Source: Tetrapisispora phaffii CBS 4417 (Eukaryota > Ascomycota > Saccharomycetes > Saccharomycetales > Saccharomycetaceae). Taken from it: 64,000 bases of DNA. The first letter of the stretch is position 1. Every line of letters begins with the position of its first letter. This document shows positions 9,218-17,921 of this stretch, piece after piece. Under the pieces are notes generated by a model. That model made no database searches. It was not told where the DNA came from and saw only the letters and a program-made list of their open reading frames with translations. The translations under genes and the position numbers were made by a program. The stretch lies in assembly GCF_000236905.1 (NCBI RefSeq), contig NC_016528.1, positions 10,001 through 74,000 of the forward strand, given 5' to 3'.

Positions 9218-9931
9218 CTACTTATTTAAATATTGAATGTATTTTGCTGATTGTTCGAAACTAAATGCTACTAGGAGAGTGAATCCATTAAACATGCATA
9301 GCTTAGTCAATTCCCTCAGAGTGTCTTCGGAATTGGAATCATCAACGACAAATATAAGTATATTGTTGTCATTCTTAGATAAAGGTGTCATTCGTCTTGT
9401 AATATAGTCTGCATACAACTTATGGTATGTGAGTGTCAAAAATAAAACAGGTCTTTGTCTTACTAAATAGTCATAATATATCTTCTGGCCACCCTTTGAT
9501 GAAGTATATCTCCAGTTCGTGTTCTTTAAATGATTAAGTAAAGGGTTGTCCTTTTGGGTCGTATTTACGAGAACAGCCTTACTAATAACTCTTGCGTCCA
9601 GATTCGTATTATTAAGTGATCTTTTGTTGCCATTAAAGGATGATGTCTCATCACTCTCTTGAATATCTTTATCAAACTGAGTTGGATCACGAGTGATGGC
9701 ATTTATTATTGGCTCTTTCGGTACATCCGTTTGAGATGTTTGAATATTGTTTGTTATTTGGCGCTCTTGTGCACTACCTTGTTCCAAATTGCGTTCTCTA
9801 TCATTTACTTCGTTTCTTGATTCTTGATGCGGGTTCCTAGCAGCATCGTTATCATTAGCTCCATGTTGCTGTCTTAGTCTTTTCACACCTGCAAGAATAC
9901 TCTCGAATGATGTTGGATCCGTGTTATTCAT
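9218..9931 (-). CDS. RAD10: Rad10 (ERCC1 family) subunit of the Rad1-Rad10 endonuclease
   Basis: 237 aa from the ATG at 9931, slightly longer than the ~210 aa yeast protein. Rad10 pairs with Rad1 (XPF) to form the structure-specific nuclease that cuts 5' of lesions in nucleotide excision repair and removes 3' flaps in single-strand annealing. The start MNNTDPTSFESILAGVKRLR matches the family closely, which fixes the start codon. An acidic, Asn/Gln-rich low-complexity linker (about 25-115) precedes the ERCC1 central domain (about 120-237) with the hallmark NPLLNHLKNTNWRY and YHKLYADYITRRM. As in other yeast Rad10 proteins the nuclease motif is degenerate, since catalysis resides in Rad1. In S. 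cerevisiae GIM5 follows between RAD10 and UTP14, but it is absent here. Confidence 0.96.
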   Translation of the reverse strand: MNNTDPTSFESILAGVKRLRQQHGANDNDAARNPHQESRNEVNDRERNLEQGSAQERQITNNIQTSQTDVPKEPIINAITRDPTQFDKDIQESDETSSFNGNKRSLNNTNLDARVISKAVLVNTTQKDNPLLNHLKNTNWRYTSSKGGQKIYYDYLVRQRPVLFLTLTYHKLYADYITRRMTPLSKNDNNILIFVVDDSNSEDTLRELTKLCMFNGFTLLVAFSFEQSAKYIQYLNK

Positions 9932-10439
9932 GTCAGTTCACCGTCGACTTTTATTGTGGTGGTTCTCAACGTGTTCTTACGTTAATGTCTCTCTTTATTA
10001 TCACTTTTTAGGATAAATAGTTTTCTTATACTTTAATTTTACTTCCTGAAGTTATTTTCTTTTCAGGGTTCTGTTTTCATTTAGTATGTTGATTAATTAC
10101 AAGATAGAAAATAAGTTGCATAAGATAGAAACCAGGAGGTAGAAAATAAGTAGAGAATGCTATATAAATAGTTAACAAACATAACTGTTGTACCAAGAGT
10201 CAGTATAGAATAGGTTCACACGCTGGACACCAGCTATTTCAACAAATCCTTATATCCCTTGAAAAGATCACGATCTCAGCTTGAAACACTGAGGATTTTT
10301 TTGAAGTATTTAAAAACCTAACGAAGTAAGCTTGTTCAAAATACGACATAACACAGTCTTGCTGCTCTTATAAGCATTTATATGACATTGTTTCATTGTA
10401 AAGACTATAGTCATGCAATCATCTCGATATTTTTAAAAG

Positions 10440-10450
10440 TGAAAATTTTT
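10440..10450 (+). promoter_or_regulatory. RRPE element upstream of UTP14
   Basis: TGAAAATTTTT matches the ribosomal RNA processing element bound by Stb3. It lies about 230 bp upstream of the UTP14 ATG and 19 bp before a PAC box; this pairing is typical of ribosome biogenesis genes. Confidence 0.7.
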
Positions 10451-10468
10451 TCAACTTTGAAATTTCAA

Positions 10469-10481
10469 GCGATGAGATGAG
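10469..10481 (+). promoter_or_regulatory. PAC box upstream of UTP14
   Basis: GCGATGAGATGAG is an exact PAC motif, the site of Dot6/Tod6 regulation. It continues into a short GATGA tandem repeat (to about 10491). Confidence 0.75.
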
Positions 10482-10679
10482 ATGAGATGAGCTGAACTGA
10501 GTTTTGCACCGAAAGGAAAAACTTTCAATGAACATTGTAGTTAATATTTTAATTGATTTTCTATTTAAAAGCTAAGATATCTTATATTCTTAGGGTTCAT
10601 ATCCTTATTTTCTTTATGACTGGGACGCTAAAGCAAAGTTTTACTGTTTCTTGACCCGTAGATCTATTCCATTTGAGAT

Positions 10680-13427
10680 ATGGCTAAAAAGAAGAGAACA
10701 TCCAGAGCCAAGAGCTCTAAAAGAGCCTTGAATGCTCTAGAGTTGGCAGAAAAAGCTGTTAGAGGTTATGGAACTGACTCAGATAGCGATGATAATGGTT
10801 ACCGAGGTAGAGGCAGGGGTAAAGGACCTACCCGTAGAAGCAATGTGGTTAACTTATTAAAAAGAGTAGGAGGTAAAGAAGACGATGACGACGAAGCTGC
10901 AGAAGATTCGTTTGAAGATGAGGAATTGGATTCAGACGAAGCATTTGGTTCAGGTGAAGATTTTGATGTCATGGATTCAAAATTTTCTCAAACCTTACGT
11001 GATTTGAAGAAGAAAAATGGCGACGATTATGAACTTGACATAGACGAAGAAGGTGGTTATACCTCCATTGATGATGATGATTTAATGTCGCTTTCACAAG
11101 TCTGGGATATGGATGAAAAACCAAAGAAAACTCATGATGCCGACGATGCTGCTGATGATATAACTACAACATCTGAATTCAAATTAAATGATGACGATAT
11201 TTCATCCCAGTCTTCCGAATCATCGAGTTCAGATGATTCAGACGATGGCTCTGAATCCGATCCATTTGATGAGATTTCAGAAGACGAAAACGACATTCAT
11301 TTAAAGACTATTACTGATGATCTTTCGAAAAATGATGACGGAACTTCCAAAAAGAGATTAGATAACTATGCAGATGGTGAAGAAGATGAATTCAATTTAC
11401 CCTCAATTAGTAGAATAGGTATCTCATCAACTACATCAATGGGTTTAGCCGGTAACAAGCTTAACTTAGCTGATATGATGAGTGTTGTGGAAGATAAAGA
11501 AGCAGTTTCAAAAGCATCTCTGCTTAAAAGTGATAATAAACTGACTGTTTCAATTCCATTACCTCAAAGAATTCAGCAAAGAAATGAACGTAAAGCTGCT
11601 TATGAAATATCTAAAGACGAAGTAAATAAATGGAATGACGTCGTTAAACAGAACAGAAGAAGTGAATATTTATCGTTCCCTCTAAATCCTAAAGTTCAAC
11701 ATAATGAAGCAACAACATTTTCAAGAGCAGACGGTAAGTCTAAAACAGAATTAGAAGTAAAAGTTAATGAGATTTTGAAAGATAGTTCCTTAGCTGATCC
11801 AGAGAAAGAACAAACATTTGAACAATTGGCAACTGCAACAGTTACACCAGAAGAAATGCAAAAGAGAACAGCTGAAAGAAGATTAATGAGGGAATTAATG
11901 TTCCGTGAAGAAAGAAAGTCAAAAAGATTAAAGAAGATTAAATCAAAAGCATTTCATCGTATTAAAAAGAAAGAAATGTTAAGAAATAAAGAAATGGCAG
12001 GCTTATCTGACGAAAGTGATACTGACATGGATATTGTTAGGGCTAAAGAGAGAATGACCCTGAAACATAAAAGTAATAACAAGTGGGCTAAGGATATGGT
12101 CAAACATGGAATGTCAAATGATGCCAATACAAGAGAGGAAATTGAGGAGATGTTCAAACAAGGTGAAAAATTGAGACAGAAAATACTGGATAGAAAAGAC
12201 GGAGAATCTGATGAAGATAAAAATTTAAGTGACTACGAAAGAGAACAGGAAGATGAAGATAGCCTTGCCATTAGTGATCCTATGGATGCTAAAGCTAAAT
12301 TTGGCAAATCAGGTGTTATGAATATGGCATTTATGAAAAATGCAGAAGCAAGAGAAAGAGAAGATAATAAAAAGCTAATGGAAAGGTTAAGAGATGCTGA
12401 AGCTTCAGAACAAATTACTTTATTTGCAAGTGATGACGAAAATGAAAATAACGGTGAAAATGTTAGATTAAACAATGGTAGAAGAATTTATACACCAGGT
12501 AATCTGCAAGCAAAAGAAGAGATGGATAAAATGAAAGAAGAGCTACTAGAAGAACAAAAAGTTGATGAATCTCGTTTGTTAGCTAATCGTCTTTCAACTA
12601 AAAAAAATGTAAAGAAAGATAAAACAAAGGCTGACGATAAAAAAGAAAAATCGTCAATAGAAACTTCAAATGATACAGTGGATGCTGAATCCAATGCTAA
12701 CCCATGGCTAGATGGAGACAGCGATGACGAAGCATACGCGCATAAGCAATCATCTAAGGTTTCTGTCATTGAAAAGGATAGCACCGCTGAAAAGAAAGCT
12801 TTATATAAGTTAGCCAAAAGTACAGCAAAATCAGACTCAAAATCTAAAAGCCTTAAAAATAAAAATAGAGATGAAGACCTTCTTTTGGATATGGAAGATT
12901 CTAATAGATTACAAATTAAAGATGCATTCAATGGATCCGATGATGATGATGCCTCTGACAGTAAAGGATTCATGTTCAAGCAACAAGATGTGATTGCCGA
13001 AGCTTTTGCTGGTGATAACGTTGTAGCAGAATTTGAAGAAGACAAAAAGAGAACGGTTATTGATGAAGATGATAAAGAAGAAGATGTCACTATGCCAGGT
13101 TGGGGTGATTGGGCTGGCGCAGGTGCTAGACCAAAGAAGAAAAGAAAGTTCATTAAAAAAATCCAAGGTGTTGTCACTAAAGATAATAGAAAGGATAAAA
13201 ATCTAAAGAACGTTATAATCAATGAGAAACAAAACAAGAAGAATTCGAAATATCAATCATCTTCTGTACCATTCCCATATGAGAACAAAGAGCAATATGA
13301 AAGATCACTTCGTATGCCAATTGGTCAAGAATGGACTTCGAGAGCTTCTCATCAAAAATTAATTAAACCAAGAATTACTACTAAACCTGGTGAAGTTATC
13401 GATCCATTAAAAACACTATTTAAATAA
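10680..13427 (+). CDS. UTP14: Utp14, small-subunit processome protein
   Basis: 915 aa, ATG at 10680, against about 899 in S. cerevisiae. Utp14 is a nucleolar component of the U3 snoRNP/SSU processome that binds pre-rRNA and activates the DEAH helicase Dhr1 during 18S maturation. Visible features are a basic N-terminus (KKKRTSRAKSSKRAL), long acidic Asp/Ser/Glu tracts (about 35-240), and a conserved central section with LPLPQRIQQRNERKAAYEIS near 293-312. The NPWLDGDSDD box lies near 675, PGWGDWAGAG near 805, and the C-terminal VPFPYENKEQYERSLRMPIG ends near 885. Highly charged coiled-coil character runs throughout. PAC and RRPE boxes upstream indicate co-regulation with the ribosome biogenesis regulon. 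Confidence 0.96.
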   Translation: MAKKKRTSRAKSSKRALNALELAEKAVRGYGTDSDSDDNGYRGRGRGKGPTRRSNVVNLLKRVGGKEDDDDEAAEDSFEDEELDSDEAFGSGEDFDVMDSKFSQTLRDLKKKNGDDYELDIDEEGGYTSIDDDDLMSLSQVWDMDEKPKKTHDADDAADDITTTSEFKLNDDDISSQSSESSSSDDSDDGSESDPFDEISEDENDIHLKTITDDLSKNDDGTSKKRLDNYADGEEDEFNLPSISRIGISSTTSMGLAGNKLNLADMMSVVEDKEAVSKASLLKSDNKLTVSIPLPQRIQQRNERKAAYEISKDEVNKWNDVVKQNRRSEYLSFPLNPKVQHNEATTFSRADGKSKTELEVKVNEILKDSSLADPEKEQTFEQLATATVTPEEMQKRTAERRLMRELMFREERKSKRLKKIKSKAFHRIKKKEMLRNKEMAGLSDESDTDMDIVRAKERMTLKHKSNNKWAKDMVKHGMSNDANTREEIEEMFKQGEKLRQKILDRKDGESDEDKNLSDYEREQEDEDSLAISDPMDAKAKFGKSGVMNMAFMKNAEAREREDNKKLMERLRDAEASEQITLFASDDENENNGENVRLNNGRRIYTPGNLQAKEEMDKMKEELLEEQKVDESRLLANRLSTKKNVKKDKTKADDKKEKSSIETSNDTVDAESNANPWLDGDSDDEAYAHKQSSKVSVIEKDSTAEKKALYKLAKSTAKSDSKSKSLKNKNRDEDLLLDMEDSNRLQIKDAFNGSDDDDASDSKGFMFKQQDVIAEAFAGDNVVAEFEEDKKRTVIDEDDKEEDVTMPGWGDWAGAGARPKKKRKFIKKIQGVVTKDNRKDKNLKNVIINEKQNKKNSKYQSSSVPFPYENKEQYERSLRMPIGQEWTSRASHQKLIKPRITTKPGEVIDPLKTLFK

Positions 13428-14224
13428 CAACTTTTGCATTCATCTATTTCAAGAGACTTGGATACCGCCGATTGATCTATCTCACTTGTTCATTTGTATT
13501 ACCATCAACCTGCAATTAGCTACTTATATATATTTCTATAGTAAGTAGCAAATTATAATCTATATTAATACATTGTTTTATGTTTAAAAGGTTTTTATTT
13601 AGAAGCATGACAAGATTTTTTGGCGGCTAAATTTTGTGGTTCCACACACATATATAAACCAATGAGAATTTTTATAAGATAATGTACTTTGTTTATTGGT
13701 AATTTTAGATCTTCAAAGGATATATAAAATACGAGATGATACGATGAATCATGAAGTCATATGTATTACGGTTAATAATATAAATACTTTGTTTTGGCAA
13801 GCCTCTTCTATCTTTGAAGTATATTGAATCAGTGGATTCTTGAGATAAATATAGGTATGCATTCCTATACAAACCATAGACCTGATGAAACTCCTTTTAT
13901 ATAAAGGCTTACAGTTGGTTCTTTTTAAAGCACAAGAGTAGATAAATAGTGTGGTGATGACTTATACACTTTAGTATATGATCTTTTAATTATTACAGAC
14001 GGTTGAATCTAATTATCGCCCAAATGGTAGTGAAAAAAAAAGAAACAAAACTGCATCCTATTTATAAAAACTGTAAAATCGAAAGACTGTTTAAATAAGT
14101 TAAGTTGTTCGTCATAAAATACTTTATAGAACTATAAAGGATACTGACTCTTTGAATGCTTAAATGATTTCAAACCTTGAGAGGTGCTCAAGATAAACAT
14201 AGTTAAGCGATAACTACAAGTGCC
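13428..14224. other. UTP14 3' end and UFO1 promoter
   Basis: About 800 bp of AT-rich sequence without a gene. GGCGGCTA at 13622-13629 is the reverse complement of TAGCCGCC, the core of the Ume6 URS1 element, but sits nearly 600 bp from UFO1 and may be coincidental. An 8-bp-arm inverted repeat with a 15-nt loop (GCTACTTA...TAAGTAGC) lies near 13517-13547. Confidence 0.4.
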
Positions 14225-16213
14225 ATGGAGTTACTAGATGATAGTGACCTTTATACATCTAAAGGTGGAAGAGTAAGCTCATCGATGTCATTATCCACAT
14301 TGCCATCTGAAATTTTAATAAATGTTTTCAGCTATTTAGAAGAGAAGGATTTGTACGCCATACAACTATTGTCAAAGAGGTTTTATGTTTTAATAAATGA
14401 TGAGGAATTATGGAAAAATCTATTTGTGACAAAATTTAATACAAAGTGGTTTCCAACTTATTCAGGCTCTTCTAAATACAGTATTGAATTTATCAATAGA
14501 GAAGTAGGATTAAAAGAATGGAAGCACAATAAATCGATCAGAACAAAATATGTCATCGCAACAGGAAGCAGAGTAGCCTCACCGTTGGAAAATATGTTAT
14601 TTGACTATCCTAGATGTTTATGTTACAGTGATGGTGTTATAACAATGTTACAATTGCAACAATTTAGAAACAATAGGGGTAATAGGGCTAGATTGACCTA
14701 TATTCCTTGTACAACTCCACATGGTTGTTCAACTATGAACTTTGGGATAAATTCTGCGATTTTTGGAAGGTTTGATGGAAGATTGTATGGAAAAATTTTG
14801 AATAACAAGTCATATCTTCAACCGATTGTCGAATTTGACTCACTTCACAGCGCCCCGGTAACTGCAATTGCCATAAAAAAAGAAACAAATGATAATATAT
14901 GTGTAAGTGGTTCTGAAAATGGTGACCTTATATGGTGGGAAGACACTAAAAAGATCAAAGACATGAAAATTAGTAATCTCCCTATTTTAAACTTGGGGAT
15001 AAATAAAGATTATACAATTGCATTGGATTCACAATCTATATATGTCATATATCAAATGAATGTTGTTCGTGCATTACCATTGCCTCAACAAATTAATAGT
15101 ACTGAAGGTTCTGAAGAGAATGTTCCGAATGCTTCTCGAAGCCAATATATTCAAGTTCAATTTTGTAAGTTTGATTTTGGATCCAGCTCAATAGTACTTG
15201 CTGATACCAAAGATATGTATGTTATCACACTTGATCCGCATAGTGATACATTTGGATACATAAGAAAAATGAACTTTGGAAATGATCAAATTGAAGAAGT
15301 GGTCATTGACGAACCAACAGCTTTAAAGCCTCAGAATTTAGAAGTTGCTGGCGAAAGTGGATGTTTTATTGCGGTTAAGACCTTTTTAAGCGCAGTGAAA
15401 ATTATTAATATCAGAGCACCAGGCTCAAAACTAATTGTGCAAACCGAATTAACTGTCAATGATGATGAAAAGATATTTACTTGTCAAATTACTAATCTAG
15501 TAATAGTATGTGCTATGAATGGTTTCATAAATATATATGATAACTTAAATGGTGAATTGATCAAGACCATTCAAAAAACTGAAAAAATACCGAGTTTCTT
15601 AAGAATATCTCAAGGAAGATTGCTTTTAAGTAATGGTGAGAATGTAATACAATACATTAAATTTATTCCAGATGATAATGCTGACACCCATAGATCAAAC
15701 CGGTCTGGAAGTGCAAATAAAAACAGTAACAAATGGAAAGATACTTTAAATACGGCATTAAGTGTGTATGAAGAAGAGGAAGAACTAAATGAAAGACAAA
15801 GAATTGAAGCAACTAGATTATTAAATACGTATGGTGGAGATTTTGAGGAGGAGTTGGATTCGGAATCTGAAGAGATAACACTCCGGATTGCACTCATGGA
15901 ATCCGAGAGAATCCAACAGGAACAGTTAGACGCTGAGAACCAGGACGATGAACTACAAAGAGCACTTCGTGAGTCGCAACTGATTAATCAAGACAATGGT
16001 ATATTGCAAGATCCCAATTCAATTGATGCTGATGGAAATGCTATTCTTGAAAATGATGACGAATTGCTAAGAGCTTTGCGAGCCTCTCAAGTAGAGGAAG
16101 TAAACGAGTATGAAAATAATACGGACTCACAACGAGAAGGATCGAATCAAGCAGATGATGATGATGATATTCAATTAGCTATTGCATTGTCATTAAGCGA
16201 ATTGGATTCGTAA
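14225..16213 (+). CDS. UFO1: Ufo1, F-box substrate receptor of SCF with ubiquitin-interacting motifs
   Basis: 662 aa, ATG at 14225, close to the ~668 aa of S. cerevisiae Ufo1. It is the F-box adaptor that links Skp1-Cdc53 to substrates such as phosphorylated Ho endonuclease for proteasomal degradation. The F-box is at about residues 22-68 (LPSEILINVFSYLEEKDLYA). The middle is a beta-propeller-like region (about 110-480) with weak WD-type repeats. The C-terminus carries UIMs with the A-x-x-x-S core, at about 549-562 (LRIALMES), 573-585 (LQRALRES), 609-622 (LLRALRAS) and 646-660 (LAIALSLS); the yeast protein is usually described with three. In yeast the UIMs control Ufo1's own turnover through Ddi1. 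The motif order makes the assignment secure. Confidence 0.93.
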   Translation: MELLDDSDLYTSKGGRVSSSMSLSTLPSEILINVFSYLEEKDLYAIQLLSKRFYVLINDEELWKNLFVTKFNTKWFPTYSGSSKYSIEFINREVGLKEWKHNKSIRTKYVIATGSRVASPLENMLFDYPRCLCYSDGVITMLQLQQFRNNRGNRARLTYIPCTTPHGCSTMNFGINSAIFGRFDGRLYGKILNNKSYLQPIVEFDSLHSAPVTAIAIKKETNDNICVSGSENGDLIWWEDTKKIKDMKISNLPILNLGINKDYTIALDSQSIYVIYQMNVVRALPLPQQINSTEGSEENVPNASRSQYIQVQFCKFDFGSSSIVLADTKDMYVITLDPHSDTFGYIRKMNFGNDQIEEVVIDEPTALKPQNLEVAGESGCFIAVKTFLSAVKIINIRAPGSKLIVQTELTVNDDEKIFTCQITNLVIVCAMNGFINIYDNLNGELIKTIQKTEKIPSFLRISQGRLLLSNGENVIQYIKFIPDDNADTHRSNRSGSANKNSNKWKDTLNTALSVYEEEEELNERQRIEATRLLNTYGGDFEEELDSESEEITLRIALMESERIQQEQLDAENQDDELQRALRESQLINQDNGILQDPNSIDADGNAILENDDELLRALRASQVEEVNEYENNTDSQREGSNQADDDDDIQLAIALSLSELDS

Positions 16214-16447
16214 GATCGGATTTTAAAGACCGCATATTCAGAGACCAGTAGAGTATCTGAAATAAAGAGAATAATTCTCCTACGTTTGCATAATGTTTTG
16301 TTTAAGCATAATTAATTTTAATATGAAAATAAACACATTTTAAAACTTAATTATTATTTTATTAGATATTTTAATTAAAGTGATGATATATAATATTGTT
16401 AATTGATTTATAATGAAATCATTTTAATGCCCGATTAAAGTCGTTAG

Positions 16448-17404
16448 TTAATAAACAAAAACTTGATCATCACCTTTTGAGTCTAGCGAACCCTTTGGCC
16501 AGCCTAATTCCTCCGCAATTGACAAAACGGATTCATTCATAGCCTTTGGACCACAGATAAATAGTCGATTATCAGAGCTAGCTTTTGGTAAGTATTTTTG
16601 CATTAATTCTTTGGTAACTAAACCAGTTTCACCATCCCAGTCTTCTGTAGGGTATCTTAGAACATAATTAATTTCAAAGTTTGGATATTTTTCAGCAATA
16701 TCATCTAATTCGTCACGTAACAAGATATCATTTTCTGTATCATTTGCATATAAAACTTTAATCTTTGTGACATCTTCAGGAACAATAATAACTGCATTTA
16801 ATAGTTGTAAAACAGCAGTAATACCTGAACCACCAGCAATGAAGGCAATTTCTTTAGAAGAGTTAACGGCATAATTTAGTTTTCCAACTGGACCTTGAAA
16901 TTCGAGCTGTTGATCTGGTTTCATGCCGGCAAAATGCTTAGAAAGCTTACCGTCTGGGTATGATTTCACTATCAAATCAAAATGACCTGTTTCAATATTG
17001 GAAGAGATAGGAGTGTAGTATCTAATAACTTCTTCACCATCAATTGTTGTTCTCACGGCTAAATTTTGGCCTGGAGCGAAATCTAAAGTTTCAAAAGAAG
17101 TCTTCATTTTGAAACGATAGATAGCACTGTTCTTTGAAATTAAAGTTTGTTCTTCCAATTCCAATTTAGACCATTTATTTGGCCATATGGACTTTCTACG
17201 ACCATAGGCAAGGAATGCTCTAAAACCTAAGAATACAAATAAAACTGCTATGGCATAAAACAATCTCTTTTCGCCAGATAAATATATCAATACAGAACAA
17301 CCAACCACGACTAATGTTGAAGGAATCAAAATACCATGGATTGGGTTATCCAATATACTGAAACCTTCTAACTGTTGTTTTTCCTCTTCAGTAAGCTGAG
17401 ACAT
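16448..17404 (-). CDS. Cytochrome-b5-reductase-like flavoprotein of the Pga3/Aim33 pair
   Basis: 318 aa from the ATG at 17404 (the frame is open further upstream, but without an ATG). S. cerevisiae has two duplicates of this protein, PGA3 (YML125C) and AIM33 (YML087C), about 312 aa each, located at the ER/plasma membrane periphery. Two hydrophobic segments (about 25-65) give the membrane anchor. The FAD-binding barrel has RYYTPISS near 126-133, the flavin signature R-x-Y-(T/S). The NADH-binding half has GGSGITAVLQLL near 191-202, with Ala where relatives have Pro, and CGPKAMNE near 287-294. It ends DDQVFVY as in the family. Position next to UFO1 and ALO1 matches AIM33, but the duplicates cannot be separated from one sequence. 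The promoter contains the inverted repeat at 17542-17574. Confidence 0.9.
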   Translation of the reverse strand: MSQLTEEEKQQLEGFSILDNPIHGILIPSTLVVVGCSVLIYLSGEKRLFYAIAVLFVFLGFRAFLAYGRRKSIWPNKWSKLELEEQTLISKNSAIYRFKMKTSFETLDFAPGQNLAVRTTIDGEEVIRYYTPISSNIETGHFDLIVKSYPDGKLSKHFAGMKPDQQLEFQGPVGKLNYAVNSSKEIAFIAGGSGITAVLQLLNAVIIVPEDVTKIKVLYANDTENDILLRDELDDIAEKYPNFEINYVLRYPTEDWDGETGLVTKELMQKYLPKASSDNRLFICGPKAMNESVLSIAEELGWPKGSLDSKGDDQVFVY

Positions 17405-17921
17405 CGTTATAAAATTCTCTGTTGTCGAGCTTCTGTTTTTTTTCAAAGATACTACCAAATAAGAAAACGTTGTTAAAAACCTACATAAATTATTTAATTA
17501 TATATAAAGAACCGTCTCACTTATATACAAAGACACATATAAGTAAGATGGCAAGATCATCTTGCCATCTTACTAATTAGTTTTCTTTGCATACCATGTC
17601 TTGTACATTTTTCATGTCTTCTATTGCTTTAGAAACCTCATCATCGCTTTTTTCCACACTGAAAAATAAACAAAAATTTCTCAAACCCATTTGTTCAAAA
17701 ATGACCAGTCAAGAGAGGTTCAATCAGATGTATCTATGAATGGAAAGATGGCCCTTAATGCTCACCTTTGTTTCTAGGCATTGTATAAGTTATTTTGTTT
17801 TAGTCTGTCAGTCATTGGAAACCTTCCTAAAAAAATAATTTATATTCGTTTTGATTATGTACAGGTATGGTTATTACACTTTTTTATTTAACTTATTTAG
17901 TTTAACTGTATGAGCTTTTCT
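17405..17921. other. Promoter of the Pga3/Aim33-like gene and ALO1 3' flank
   Basis: Holds the perfect inverted repeat at 17542-17574. On the minus strand, 17577-17658 is an open stretch of 26 codons preceded by a good T-rich CAG acceptor, resembling a second exon, but no matching first exon, donor or branch site is visible, so no gene is called. Confidence 0.45.
17542..17574. repeat. Perfect inverted repeat, 16-bp arms, 1-nt loop
   Basis: AGTAAGATGGCAAGAT is followed by one base and its exact reverse complement. It lies 138 bp upstream of the Pga3/Aim33-like start codon. It can form a tight hairpin or cruciform. It is one of five such perfect palindromic structures in this window, all in promoter-side gaps. 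Confidence 0.95.

Larger units (their letters stand above)
9932..10679. other. Divergent RAD10-UTP14 promoter region
   Basis: 750 bp between the divergent genes. It carries an RRPE and a PAC element assigned to UTP14. No frame or spliced remnant of GIM5, which occupies this gap in S. cerevisiae, was recognised. Confidence 0.55.

Noticed and set aside
17577..17800. Possible two-exon small gene on the minus strand (tiny first exon MPRNK plus a 26-codon second exon)
   Set aside because: The acceptor is good, but the donor is poor, there is no TACTAAC-like branch point, and the phases of the two exons do not fit.
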